DNA from: UBA5070 sp039798065
GTDB lineage: Bacteria > Fibrobacterota > Fibrobacteria > UBA5070
Assembly: GCA_039798065.1 (NCBI GenBank)
Contig: JBDKGS010000094.1
Span: 1-13,572 of the forward strand
Reading direction: 5' to 3'
Length of the DNA stretch: 13,572 nucleotides
The notes under the pieces were generated by a model that did not search any database, was not told the DNA's origin, and saw only the letters and a list, made by a program, of their open reading frames with translations. A program made the translations under genes and the position numbers. This document shows positions 7,901 through 13,360 of the stretch, piece by piece. The first letter of the stretch is position 1. Each line of letters opens with the position of its first letter.

Positions 7901-8585
7901 AACAGTCGCGTTCGCCCAGCGACACCACGCGGCCCTTGCCGTTGCCGAAAACCTGCACCTCCACGTGCCGCGCCCGCACCACCAGCTTTTCCAGGTACAG
8001 TCCGGGATCCTTGAAGTTGGCCGTCGCCAACGCCTCGACCGCTTCCCAGGCGCCGCGCAATTCGTCCTCTCCCGCGCAACGCCGCATTCCGATGCCGCCG
8101 CCTCCGGCGGTGCTCTTGAGCATGACCGGATACCCGATCCGCGCCGCTTCGCGAACCGCCTCGTCGGCACCCGACAGGATGCCGGTCCCGGGCAGCATGG
8201 GTACCCCTGCAACGCGCGCCGCTTCGCGTGCGGTGTGCTTGAGACCAAAGACGCGCATCTGGTCCGGGGTTGGCCCCAGGAACACGATCCCCGCATCCTC
8301 GCAGGCTTGAGCGAAGGCCGGATTTTCGGAAAGGAATCCGTAACCGGGATGGATGGCCTGGGCGCCGGTTTCGCGCGCCGCACGCAGGATGGCTTCCACC
8401 GACAGGTAGCTCTCGGAGGCCTTGGCGCCACCGATGCACACCGATAGGTCGGCTTCGGACACGTGCAGCGAGCCGCGGTCGGCTTCGGAGTGGACGGAAA
8501 TCGACATCACGCCCATGCGACGCAGCGTCCGTTCGATGCGGCAGGCGATGGCGCCGCGATTGGCGATCAGGACCTTGGTGAACAT
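4980..8585 (-). CDS. Biotin-dependent guanidine (urea-type) carboxylase
   Basis: The 1201-residue single-chain enzyme has these domains in order. The biotin carboxylase spans about 1-445, with IHPGYGFLSEN (78-88), the ATP-grasp glycine loop KSTAGGGGIGM (157-167), ERDCSAQRRNQKVLEE (225-240) and EVNTRLQVEH (288-297). The carboxyltransferase A/B (AHS2) domain runs about 450-745 and contains GTVDFTGDMP (695-704). The C/D (AHS1) domain covers about 800-1015, and a biotinyl domain about 1130-1201 has VLESMKMES with biotin-acceptor K1166, 35 residues from the C-terminus. Biotin is carboxylated with ATP and bicarbonate and the carboxyl group passes to guanidine or urea. Fusion to allophanate hydrolase, as in fungal urea amidolyase, is absent. 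Guanidine is inferred as substrate because the gene follows the two carboxyguanidine deiminase subunits and a guanidine-II riboswitch directly precedes it. D698 in GTVDFTGD may be the residue that favours guanidine over urea (Asn in urea enzymes), pending alignment. Confidence 0.93.
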   Translation of the reverse strand: MFTKVLIANRGAIACRIERTLRRMGVMSISVHSEADRGSLHVSEADLSVCIGGAKASESYLSVEAILRAARETGAQAIHPGYGFLSENPAFAQACEDAGIVFLGPTPDQMRVFGLKHTAREAARVAGVPMLPGTGILSGADEAVREAARIGYPVMLKSTAGGGGIGMRRCAGEDELRGAWEAVEALATANFKDPGLYLEKLVVRARHVEVQVFGNGKGRVVSLGERDCSAQRRNQKVLEETPAPGISEETRQELSRVAVLLCESVQYRSAGTVEFVLDADTGEFWFLEVNTRLQVEHGVTEEVVGIDLVEWMVRQGAGESFLPVAIPARRGVSMQARLYAEDPVRQFAPSSGRLTEVVFPPGARVETWVETGCEVPPWYDPMVAKLIVHAPTRSEAIAKLDQALAATRLCGIGTNRTYLRQILASPEFREGKVWTGMLASIEPKEPVLEILEGGAQTTVQDWPGRSGHWDVGIPPSGPMDSLSHRLANLAVGNPEGAAALEFVLKGPSLKAHVDCTACLGGADFAATLDGRPVEPWTPFTWMAGQILKTKAVSGAGARGVLAVAGGFDVPEYLGSRSTFTLGGFGGHGGRAVRSGDLLALALTESVGEIRVVPPSLRPQMATKWEIGVLPGPQASPDYFRDEDIDDFYAASWKVHYNSDRTGVRLIGPKPKWARPDGGEAGLHPSNLHDNAYVVGTVDFTGDMPVILGPDGPSLGGFACPATIALAELWKLGQLRAGDEVEFRPLSHPDARALQDAQESALEAFTKGEIPVVAKAPSRAAWREVSDGIRLHSREADMDKPALLVRQDGDDAFLVEFGPMALDLELRLRVHALWEAVRTAKIDGIRELTPGIRSLQVIFDPRIVERSTLLGRILSLEDDLPPVDEMEFPNRVVHLPLSWDDPSTRLAIEKYMATVRPDAPWCPSNIEFIRRVNGLDSIEEVKRIVFDAQYLVLGLGDVYLGAPVATPLDPRHRLVTTKYNPARTWTPENAVGIGGAYMCVYGMEGPGGYQFVGRTVQMWNRWKPTTEFVKPWLLRFFDVIRFHEVSADELLRLREEFPRGRASLRIEESVFRMADYRQFLSQNAESIESFRTVQRAAFQAEREHWKATGLDVAATVDAMVTTESESGVPAGCEGIAADLPGSVWKVAVEVGQVVSEGDTVVVLESMKMESPVAAPASGTVREIRCRSGQSVVPGQILVVLEP

Positions 8586-8602
8586 TCCGATTCATCCGGT
8601 GC

Positions 8603-8648
8603 GACGGGCCGTCCCGTCAAAAAGTGACCCTACGCGAGCCGTCCCGCG
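8603..8648 (-). promoter_or_regulatory. Guanidine-II (mini-ykkC) riboswitch candidate before the carboxylase
   Basis: On the minus strand two hairpins lie in tandem. Hairpin 1 (8648-8633) is CGCGGG-ACGG-CTCGCG, six pairs including one G-U. Hairpin 2 (8618-8603) is GACGGG-ACGG-CCCGTC, six perfect pairs. They are separated by 14 nt. Two short stems each capped by an ACGR loop, with a spacer of this size, is the whole consensus of the guanidine-II class, whose ligand is guanidinium and which usually controls translation. Hairpin 2 ends 17 nt before the carboxylase ATG. A GTCA/TGAC dyad (8616-8628) overlaps the 5' arm of hairpin 2 and could be an alternative pairing. Genomic context (guanidine carboxylation genes) supports the call independently. 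Confidence 0.85.
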
Positions 8649-8710
8649 CGGAGAAGATTTTTGGAAATCGCTGGCAAACAAACACCCTGCGGCCTCTGCC
8701 TCGAGACGAT

Positions 8711-9388
8711 TCAATGCTCCGGCGGATGCCGCGCGCCCGAGAGGTGGTGCTGGTTCCACACCAGCATCCGCACCGGCGTGGGGTTCCATCCGTTGCACGG
8801 ATTGTTCAGCTGCGGACAATTGCTGACAAGAACCAGAACGTCCATCAGAGCCTTCACTTCCACGTGCTTCCCCGCTTCGGAAATGCCGTCCTCGAAGGTG
8901 AGCTTGCCGTCGGGGGTGACCGGGACGTTCATGAAGAAATTGATGTTCGCTCCGATGTCGCGCTTGGACAAATCCCGTCCGGAATGCGCCAGCGCCGCCA
9001 GGAAGCTGTCGCGGCAGTTGTGCATGGGCCGCTTGTCGATGGAATAACGCACCTGGTTGGATTCCGCGGCGCAGGCTCCGCCCAACGTGTCGTGGCGACC
9101 GCAGGTGTCGGACACGATCTCGAGCATGGGCCGGTTGCGGGTGCTCATCAGGACGCTTCCCTGCTCCAGATAGATGCGCCCCTGGGCGCGGATGGTGTCC
9201 ACCGCCGAATAGCGCTCGGCGGGATCGGTCGCCGAAAGGAAGAATGTGTCCACAGCCTGGTTTCCTTCCATGTCGACGATGCGCAGAATTTGTCCGGCTT
9301 TGAGTTCGTGGAGCCAATGGTCGCCCGCCTCCACAACGTGGTTCAGGTCGGCGGTGGTGTAATCGCGTGTGGATACGGTTTCGAGCAT
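8711..9388 (-). CDS. cgdB: Carboxyguanidine deiminase subunit (DUF1989, UAAP2-type)
   Basis: The 225-residue DUF1989 protein has RDYTTADLNHVVEAG near the start, DMEGNQAVDT (39-48), CGRHDTLGGACAAESN (96-111), ANINFFMNVPV (147-157) and SNCPQLNNPCN (189-199). Cys96, Cys106, Cys191 and Cys198 are candidate metal or catalytic ligands. This was long called urea carboxylase-associated protein 2. With its paralogue it forms a heteromer that deiminates carboxyguanidine to allophanate and ammonia. The start at 9388 is preceded by GGAG. It lies 20 nt after the paralogous gene and 125 nt before the carboxylase. The A/B suffix follows the UAAP numbering and is tentative; the family is certain. Confidence 0.88.
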   Translation of the reverse strand: MLETVSTRDYTTADLNHVVEAGDHWLHELKAGQILRIVDMEGNQAVDTFFLSATDPAERYSAVDTIRAQGRIYLEQGSVLMSTRNRPMLEIVSDTCGRHDTLGGACAAESNQVRYSIDKRPMHNCRDSFLAALAHSGRDLSKRDIGANINFFMNVPVTPDGKLTFEDGISEAGKHVEVKALMDVLVLVSNCPQLNNPCNGWNPTPVRMLVWNQHHLSGARHPPEH

Positions 9389-9408
9389 GGGTGGTCTCCG
9401 GATCCGGT

Positions 9409-10122
9409 TCAGAGGTAGAGGCGTTCGGTGAGCGCGAATCCGCGCCGGTTCTGTTCCCGCACCGTGCGCGACGCGTCGTCCACGCACGGCGGCAGGAATT
9501 TCAACACGTCGACCATCACCGGTTTTGGTTTCCAGGTGGTGGTCGGATCCATGGGGTGGGGCGTGACGGATATTGTCATCAAGACATCCATCTCCATGCG
9601 GAGCGTCACCGACGCCCCCGCGTGGGAATGGCCTTCCACAAAGGACAATGCACCGTCTTCGGAAGGGGCCACCTTGGTGAAGAAATTGACCGGAGGCACC
9701 AGGTCGCGCTCCCCCAGACCGTACTTGCCCAGTTCCACCAGGAAATGGTCGCGGGCGTTGGTGTGGCGTTCGTTTTTCATGGACTGGTAGGTCCCTTCGC
9801 CAAATTTTGCCAACACGCCGTTTGCGTCCGACGCGCCGGTGATGGTGTCGTGCCAGCCCAGGTTGTCGCGCACCACCGAGGCCAGCACGTGTCCCATGTC
9901 CGAGTACAACACGTACGGCGCCGTGATGTAGGCGATGAACTGGGCCTTGAGCGTGTCGGGAAGGTTGAAGCGCTCCAACGGGTCGTCGGCGCGGTGCAAA
10001 AGAACGCTGGCGTTGGCGCCGCCTTCCAGGTCGACCAGCCGGATGCCGTTGCCGCGCCTCACCCGCATCGACCACGAGGCCCCGCCGGGGATGGTTTCCG
10101 AGAACAAGACGGTTTCTGTCAT
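9409..10122 (-). CDS. cgdA: Carboxyguanidine deiminase subunit (DUF1989, UAAP1-type)
   Basis: The 237-residue DUF1989 protein begins MTETVLFSETIPGGASWSM and contains LVDLEGGANASVL (29-41), LGWHDTITGASDAN (88-101), VNFFTKVAP (145-153) and a C-terminal MDVLMTISVTPHPMDP segment (178-193). These align position by position with motifs of the downstream paralogue, but the cysteines of that protein are missing here. One subunit is therefore probably catalytic and the other structural or substrate-shaping (inference). The start at 10122 was chosen because GTGGAG lies about 10 nt upstream and the family N-terminus matches. An in-frame ATG at 10140 would overlap the ATPase gene by 11 nt. The gene starts 7 nt after the ATPase stop, clearly in the same operon. 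Confidence 0.88.
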   Translation of the reverse strand: MTETVLFSETIPGGASWSMRVRRGNGIRLVDLEGGANASVLLHRADDPLERFNLPDTLKAQFIAYITAPYVLYSDMGHVLASVVRDNLGWHDTITGASDANGVLAKFGEGTYQSMKNERHTNARDHFLVELGKYGLGERDLVPPVNFFTKVAPSEDGALSFVEGHSHAGASVTLRMEMDVLMTISVTPHPMDPTTTWKPKPVMVDVLKFLPPCVDDASRTVREQNRRGFALTERLYL

Positions 10123-10129
10123 GAGCGGT

Positions 10130-11020
10130 TCACTCCACATCGTCGCCGACGGGAATCAAGCGCACCATGGGGAGCGCCTCGATCTTGACGGCGGGTTCGG
10201 GGGGATGGATGAGGTGGTCGATGTGTTCGCGCGCCGCGCGGAACGCTTCGCCGTGGATCTGGGCGGGGGTTCGCGGCCGCGAAACCGGAACATCCACCAT
10301 CTCGCGCACCCGTCCGGGACGGGGGTCCAGAACCAGGATGCGATCGGCCAGGTACACGGCTTCGTCCAGGTCGTGGGTGATGAACACGATGGTGATGTCG
10401 ATGTTCTTCCAGATCTGCAAAAGGTGCGCCTGCATCTGGGCGCGGGTCTGGGCGTCGAGCGCACCGAAGGGTTCGTCCATCAGAAGCACGCGCGGTTTGT
10501 TGGCCAGGGCGCGGGCGATCGCGACGCGCTGTTTCATGCCTCCCGACAACTGGTGGGGGTACGATTTCTCGAATTTTTCCAACCCCACCAGCGATATCCA
10601 TTCGCGCGCCTCGATCTCGGCGCTGGAACGCGACATCCCGCACATCTCCAGCCCGAAGGCCACGTTGCGCAGGATGGTGAGCCACGGGAAAAGGGTGTAT
10701 CCCTGGAAGACCATGCCGCGATCGGGTCCCGGACCCGACACTTTCCGTCCAGCGACTTCCAGCGTTCCGGAAGTGGGGTCGTCGAGCCCCGCCAGGATTC
10801 GCGCCAGGGTGGATTTGCCGCAACCCGACGCCCCGATCACGCACAGGAACTCGCGGCGGTGCACGCGAAACGACACGTCGCGCAGCGCCTCCACGGGGCC
10901 CTCGTTGGACTGGAACACCTTTGACAGATTCTGCACATCCAGGACCACGTCGCGCGCGTCGATGCGGGCCAACCGTTCGAGGTTCCCAGGCTCCATCGCT
11001 TCTGACATTTTCCGACTCAT
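10130..11020 (-). CDS. ABC transporter ATPase, nitrate/taurine family, guanidine-associated
   Basis: The 296-residue ATPase has Walker A GASGCGKST (63-71), Q-loop VFQGYTLFPW with Q106, signature LSGGMKQR (158-165), Walker B VLLMDEPFGALD (178-189) and switch His in ITHDLDEA (214-221). The 'TLFPWLTILRNV' stretch is typical of the NrtD/TauB/SsuB group that energises uptake of small nitrogen or sulfur compounds. It works at the inner face of the membrane with the permease encoded just upstream, whose stop overlaps this start as ATGA. The assumed cargo is guanidine, from the operon and riboswitches only. A second in-frame ATG at 11008 is possible. Confidence 0.92.
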   Translation of the reverse strand: MSRKMSEAMEPGNLERLARIDARDVVLDVQNLSKVFQSNEGPVEALRDVSFRVHRREFLCVIGASGCGKSTLARILAGLDDPTSGTLEVAGRKVSGPGPDRGMVFQGYTLFPWLTILRNVAFGLEMCGMSRSSAEIEAREWISLVGLEKFEKSYPHQLSGGMKQRVAIARALANKPRVLLMDEPFGALDAQTRAQMQAHLLQIWKNIDITIVFITHDLDEAVYLADRILVLDPRPGRVREMVDVPVSRPRTPAQIHGEAFRAAREHIDHLIHPPEPAVKIEALPMVRLIPVGDDVE

Positions 11021-12039
11021 GCCGCCACCGCCTTGGGGCGGCGCTTGGCGAAGGGGCGCATGGAAACCGCGTCCTTGCGCCACGGGAACAGGCGCTTGCC
11101 CACCCATGCCAGGACCAGGTCGCAGGTCACGCCCACGATTCCGATCAGCAGGATGGCCGCCATCACGTTGTCGTAGGCCCGGTACTTGGCCTGCAGATTG
11201 ATGAAGTACGTGATCCCGGTGGAGGTTCCGATGAGTTCGGCAACGATCAGGTAGGTCCAGGCCCAGCCCAGCAGAACGCGCTGGTCGGAATAGAGATCGG
11301 CCACCGAAGCGGGCACAATTACGCGCGTCACCAGCTTGAAGGGTTTGGCACCCAGGGTTTGTGCCGCTTCCACCAACGACGGATCCACGCGCCGCACCGT
11401 GTTGGCCACCACCAGCACCTGCTGGAAGAAGGTTCCGATGAAGATGATCGCGATCTTGGGCGCGTCGTTGATTCCCATGACGGCCACGCACAGCGCGCCA
11501 AAGGCCGGCGCGGGCAGGTAGCGGAAGAAGTCGATGAACGGTTCGGACAGCCGCGCGAAGGCGGGGATCGCGCCGCACGCGATCCCGAGCGGAATCCCGA
11601 TCAGGGAGCTCAGGAAAAAACCCCAGAAGATGACCCGCATGGAATGGAGCAGATTCTGGTGCAACCAAGGTTCGCCGTCGAAACGCGGCGGGGTGGTGAA
11701 GGAGGTGAAGACCGACCGCGCCACCTCGTGGGGAGCGGGCAGGAACACCGGATTGGCCCGGACACCGACCGGCGCCTTGCCGCCAATTTTTGTCGCCTGC
11801 GCCGAGGCCTTCTCGAATTGCGCCCGTTCGATGCGCATCCCGCTCTGGAACCACGAGACACCACCGGGCTCGATCACCTCGATCAGAGGGTGCCACACGA
11901 ACGGCACGTAGCTGACCACAGCCCAGACCGCGATGGGGATCGCGAACGAGAGGATGGCCAGCCAGCGTCGCGCTCCAGCGGGAACCTCCCCCTGGACGCG
12001 GAACAGTCCGGATCCTGTTTTGACGGATTTTGACGTCAT
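11017..12039 (-). CDS. ABC transporter permease, nitrate/taurine family, guanidine-associated
   Basis: The 340-residue inner-membrane permease has a first helix at about 26-49, an 80-residue loop of likely periplasmic character (50-130), then the BPD_transp_1 core with the EAA coupling loop EAAQTLGAKPFKLVTRVIVP at 224-243. Final helices lie at about 255-272 and 292-312, with a basic tail. The ATG at 12039 was preferred to a TTG at 12165, because the upstream extension would read through the riboswitch and a large hairpin. A GGGCGGGT sequence lies 8 nt before the ATG and may serve as the ribosome binding site. It is encoded 140 nt after the binding protein and overlaps the ATPase by 4 nt. Confidence 0.9.
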   Translation of the reverse strand: MTSKSVKTGSGLFRVQGEVPAGARRWLAILSFAIPIAVWAVVSYVPFVWHPLIEVIEPGGVSWFQSGMRIERAQFEKASAQATKIGGKAPVGVRANPVFLPAPHEVARSVFTSFTTPPRFDGEPWLHQNLLHSMRVIFWGFFLSSLIGIPLGIACGAIPAFARLSEPFIDFFRYLPAPAFGALCVAVMGINDAPKIAIIFIGTFFQQVLVVANTVRRVDPSLVEAAQTLGAKPFKLVTRVIVPASVADLYSDQRVLLGWAWTYLIVAELIGTSTGITYFINLQAKYRAYDNVMAAILLIGIVGVTCDLVLAWVGKRLFPWRKDAVSMRPFAKRRPKAVAA

Positions 12040-12066
12040 GGCGAGATACCCGCCCAATGGGGAGTT

Positions 12067-12113
12067 CGACGGGTCGTCCCGCCGGGAAACGGATTCCGAG
12101 ATGGCCGTCCATC
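12067..12113 (-). promoter_or_regulatory. Guanidine-II (mini-ykkC) riboswitch candidate before the permease
   Basis: The minus strand shows hairpin 1 (12113-12100), GATGG-ACGG-CCATC with five perfect pairs, and hairpin 2 (12084-12067), CGGCGGG-ACGA-CCCGTCG with seven pairs including one G-U. The spacer is 15 nt. Both loops are ACGR closed by G-C, as the class requires. Hairpin 2 ends 27 nt before the permease ATG. A likely switch is visible: ACCCG (12074-12070), spanning the last loop base and the 3' arm of hairpin 2, is complementary to CGGGT (12052-12048) in the presumed ribosome binding site. Forming hairpin 2 would therefore free translation when guanidine is bound (inference). Confidence 0.83.
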
Positions 12114-12117
12114 GCGG

Positions 12118-12155
12118 GGGCATCCCAGGCACCTGACATATTCCGTCAGATGCCC
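12118..12155 (-). other. Intercistronic stem-loop after the binding-protein gene
   Basis: On the minus strand GGGCATC (12155-12149) pairs perfectly with GATGCCC (12124-12118). Inside it TGAC pairs with GTCA around GGAATAT, and the inner stem coincides with the dispersed palindrome at 12135-12147. The structure starts about 25 nt after the binding-protein stop and is not followed by a U-run. It therefore looks like an mRNA-stabilising or processing hairpin, commonly seen after binding-protein genes, rather than a full terminator. Confidence 0.55.
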
Positions 12156-12179
12156 GCTGGCCCAAATGGCGTGCGACTT

Positions 12180-13190
12180 CTACTTCAGGGCGTCGACCGT
12201 CAATGTGGAATCAAGGTAGGTCGCCACCGGCTGCGACGCCGCATAGACCTTGTTGACCACGTTGAAGGTGTCGGCGTAGGCCATCGAGAACGGGATGTTC
12301 TCCAGCGTGGAACCCGGCTGGAAGCGCGGGCGCGATTCTTCCAAGGTCAAAAGCTTGGTGCCGTCGATGAACTTGGCGTAGTCGGCGGCGGGAACACCCA
12401 CGCGCGCCGCCATGATGGCGATGCCCGAATCGCGGGTGGCGGGGGCCTTGAGGTAGGCGACCACCTTGTTCCAGACCTTGACGACCTTCACCCAGTCGTC
12501 GCGGCGGGTGGCCAGGCTTTGTGGATTCACCGACAGGAAATCGTAGATGAGTCCCGGCGCGTCGGCCGAGCTGTACACCGCCTTCGATCCCGGCACCGAC
12601 TTGAGGGCCTGCCCCGAGTTGGGGTTCCAGGCGCCGATGGCATCGACGGATCCCGATGCCAGAACCTGCGCGGTCTGGTTGGTGGGCACCCCCACCAGCT
12701 TGACGTCGGAGATCTTCATGCCGTTCGATTCCAGGCCCTTCTGCAGAAGAAGGTGTTCCACAAGACCCAACTCCAGGCCGATGCTCTTGCCTTTCAGGGC
12801 CTTCAGATCGGCGATTCCGGGCTTGGCCACGATCATGTCGTTGCCATTGGAATAGTCGGTGACAAGAATTGCCACGTTCTTTCCGCCCTGCGCGCCGGTG
12901 ACCAGCGCATCGCCCGAAGCGACCGTCACGGCATCGACCTTGCCCGCGGTGAAGGCCTCCATGGAGGGGGCGTATTCGAACCAGGAAAATTCGACATCCA
13001 CCCCGGCGTCCTTGAACCAACCCTTCTGGATGGCGATTTCGAAGGCGGTCCAACCGGGCCAATCGCTGTAGGCGATCTTGAGGGGAACCGCAGCCGAGGT
13101 GTCGGCTGGCACGGCTTCGTCGGTTTTCTTCTGGCAACCGGCAACCAGAGTCAAGGCAAGCAACGATGACAAGGTCCGCAAAGACTTCAT
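12180..13190 (-). CDS. ABC transporter substrate-binding lipoprotein, guanidine-associated
   Basis: The 336-residue protein has a lipoprotein signal peptide with lipobox LVAGC, cleaved before Cys19, followed by a short polar linker and an NMT1/SsuA-like type II periplasmic binding fold: PLKIAYSDWPGWTAFEIAIQKGWF (from 36), FTAGKVDAVTVASGDAL (80-96), the KGKSIGLELG lobe and NQTAQVLASGSVDAIGAWNP. This is the family formerly labelled urea carboxylase-associated binding protein. It presumably delivers guanidine to the permease/ATPase pair. The start is fixed by a strong GGAGGAG 5 nt upstream of ATG. It is the first gene of the cluster and lies behind the 13215-13228 palindrome. Confidence 0.9.
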   Translation of the reverse strand: MKSLRTLSSLLALTLVAGCQKKTDEAVPADTSAAVPLKIAYSDWPGWTAFEIAIQKGWFKDAGVDVEFSWFEYAPSMEAFTAGKVDAVTVASGDALVTGAQGGKNVAILVTDYSNGNDMIVAKPGIADLKALKGKSIGLELGLVEHLLLQKGLESNGMKISDVKLVGVPTNQTAQVLASGSVDAIGAWNPNSGQALKSVPGSKAVYSSADAPGLIYDFLSVNPQSLATRRDDWVKVVKVWNKVVAYLKAPATRDSGIAIMAARVGVPAADYAKFIDGTKLLTLEESRPRFQPGSTLENIPFSMAYADTFNVVNKVYAASQPVATYLDSTLTVDALK

Positions 13191-13214
13191 GGGACTCCTC
13201 CTTCAGGCAAACCT

Positions 13215-13228
13215 TCTTGTATACAAGA
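13215..13228. promoter_or_regulatory. 14-bp perfect palindrome, GntR/FadR-type operator candidate
   Basis: TCTTGTATACAAGA is a perfect palindrome 24 nt upstream of the binding-protein start codon. Its core TTGT-AT-ACAA fits the TNGT...ACNA pattern of operators bound by FCD-type GntR regulators. The embedded TATACA could be a -10 element, which would place the operator over the promoter, but I see no good -35 box at 15-17 nt. No GntR gene lies in the window. Confidence 0.5.
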
Positions 13229-13308
13229 GGCGTGCCAGTGAAAGTTTTCGCGGATGCGATGCGGGCGCAGCTGGAAATTGACAATGTCCAAGCGTTCGGA
13301 AATTGCCG

Positions 13309-13332
13309 TTTTGTCATTGTGAAGTGACAAAA
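13309..13332. repeat. Inverted repeat between DUF218 gene and guanidine cluster
   Basis: TTTTGTCA and TGACAAAA form a perfect 8-bp inverted repeat with an 8-nt spacer, 28 nt after the DUF218 stop codon. On the minus strand the U-run precedes the stem instead of following it, so it is a poor intrinsic terminator for the DUF218 gene. It could be an operator or a relative of the dispersed GACA/TGTC element. Confidence 0.4.
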
Positions 13333-13360
13333 AGCGTCGGCTGTCCCGATCAAGCGCGGT

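Larger units (their letters stand above)
772..12147 (-). repeat. Dispersed 13-bp palindromic element GACR-N5-YGTC, at least 14 copies
   Basis: Copies with perfect arms start at 772, 2290, 3711, 4267, 5347, 5965, 6218, 6768, 7512, 7822, 8967, 9565, 10108 and 12135, each 13 bp long. Read on the minus strand the consensus is GACRRAATNYGTC: position 5 is a purine in all copies and the core is AT-rich. Some copies have longer arms, such as CTTGACA/TGTCAAG at 3708-3726 and CGCGACA/TGTCGCG at 7819-7837. One-mismatch copies with the same AT-rich core start at 214, 3073, 7315, 8815, 11004, 11782, 12022 and 12861. Two copies are intergenic and the rest lie inside genes. Confidence 0.7.

Noticed and set aside
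4980..8585. Interpretation as a pyruvate or acyl-CoA carboxylase
   Set aside because: The AHS1/AHS2 carboxyltransferase domains and DUF1989 neighbours are specific to the urea/guanidine carboxylase family.
9799..9811. GCCAAATTTTGCC and other two-mismatch relatives of the dispersed palindrome
   Set aside because: At two arm mismatches many chance matches are expected, so these were left out of the count.
12040..12165. Upstream TTG start for the permease (42 extra residues)
   Set aside because: The extension would translate through the riboswitch hairpins and stem-loop; the ATG at 12039 has a plausible ribosome binding site 8 nt upstream.
13191..13360. Guanidine-I, -II or -III riboswitch before the binding-protein gene
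   Set aside because: No ACGR hairpin pair and none of the conserved ykkC core stretches are visible here; GGCACGCC does not form an ACGR-capped stem.
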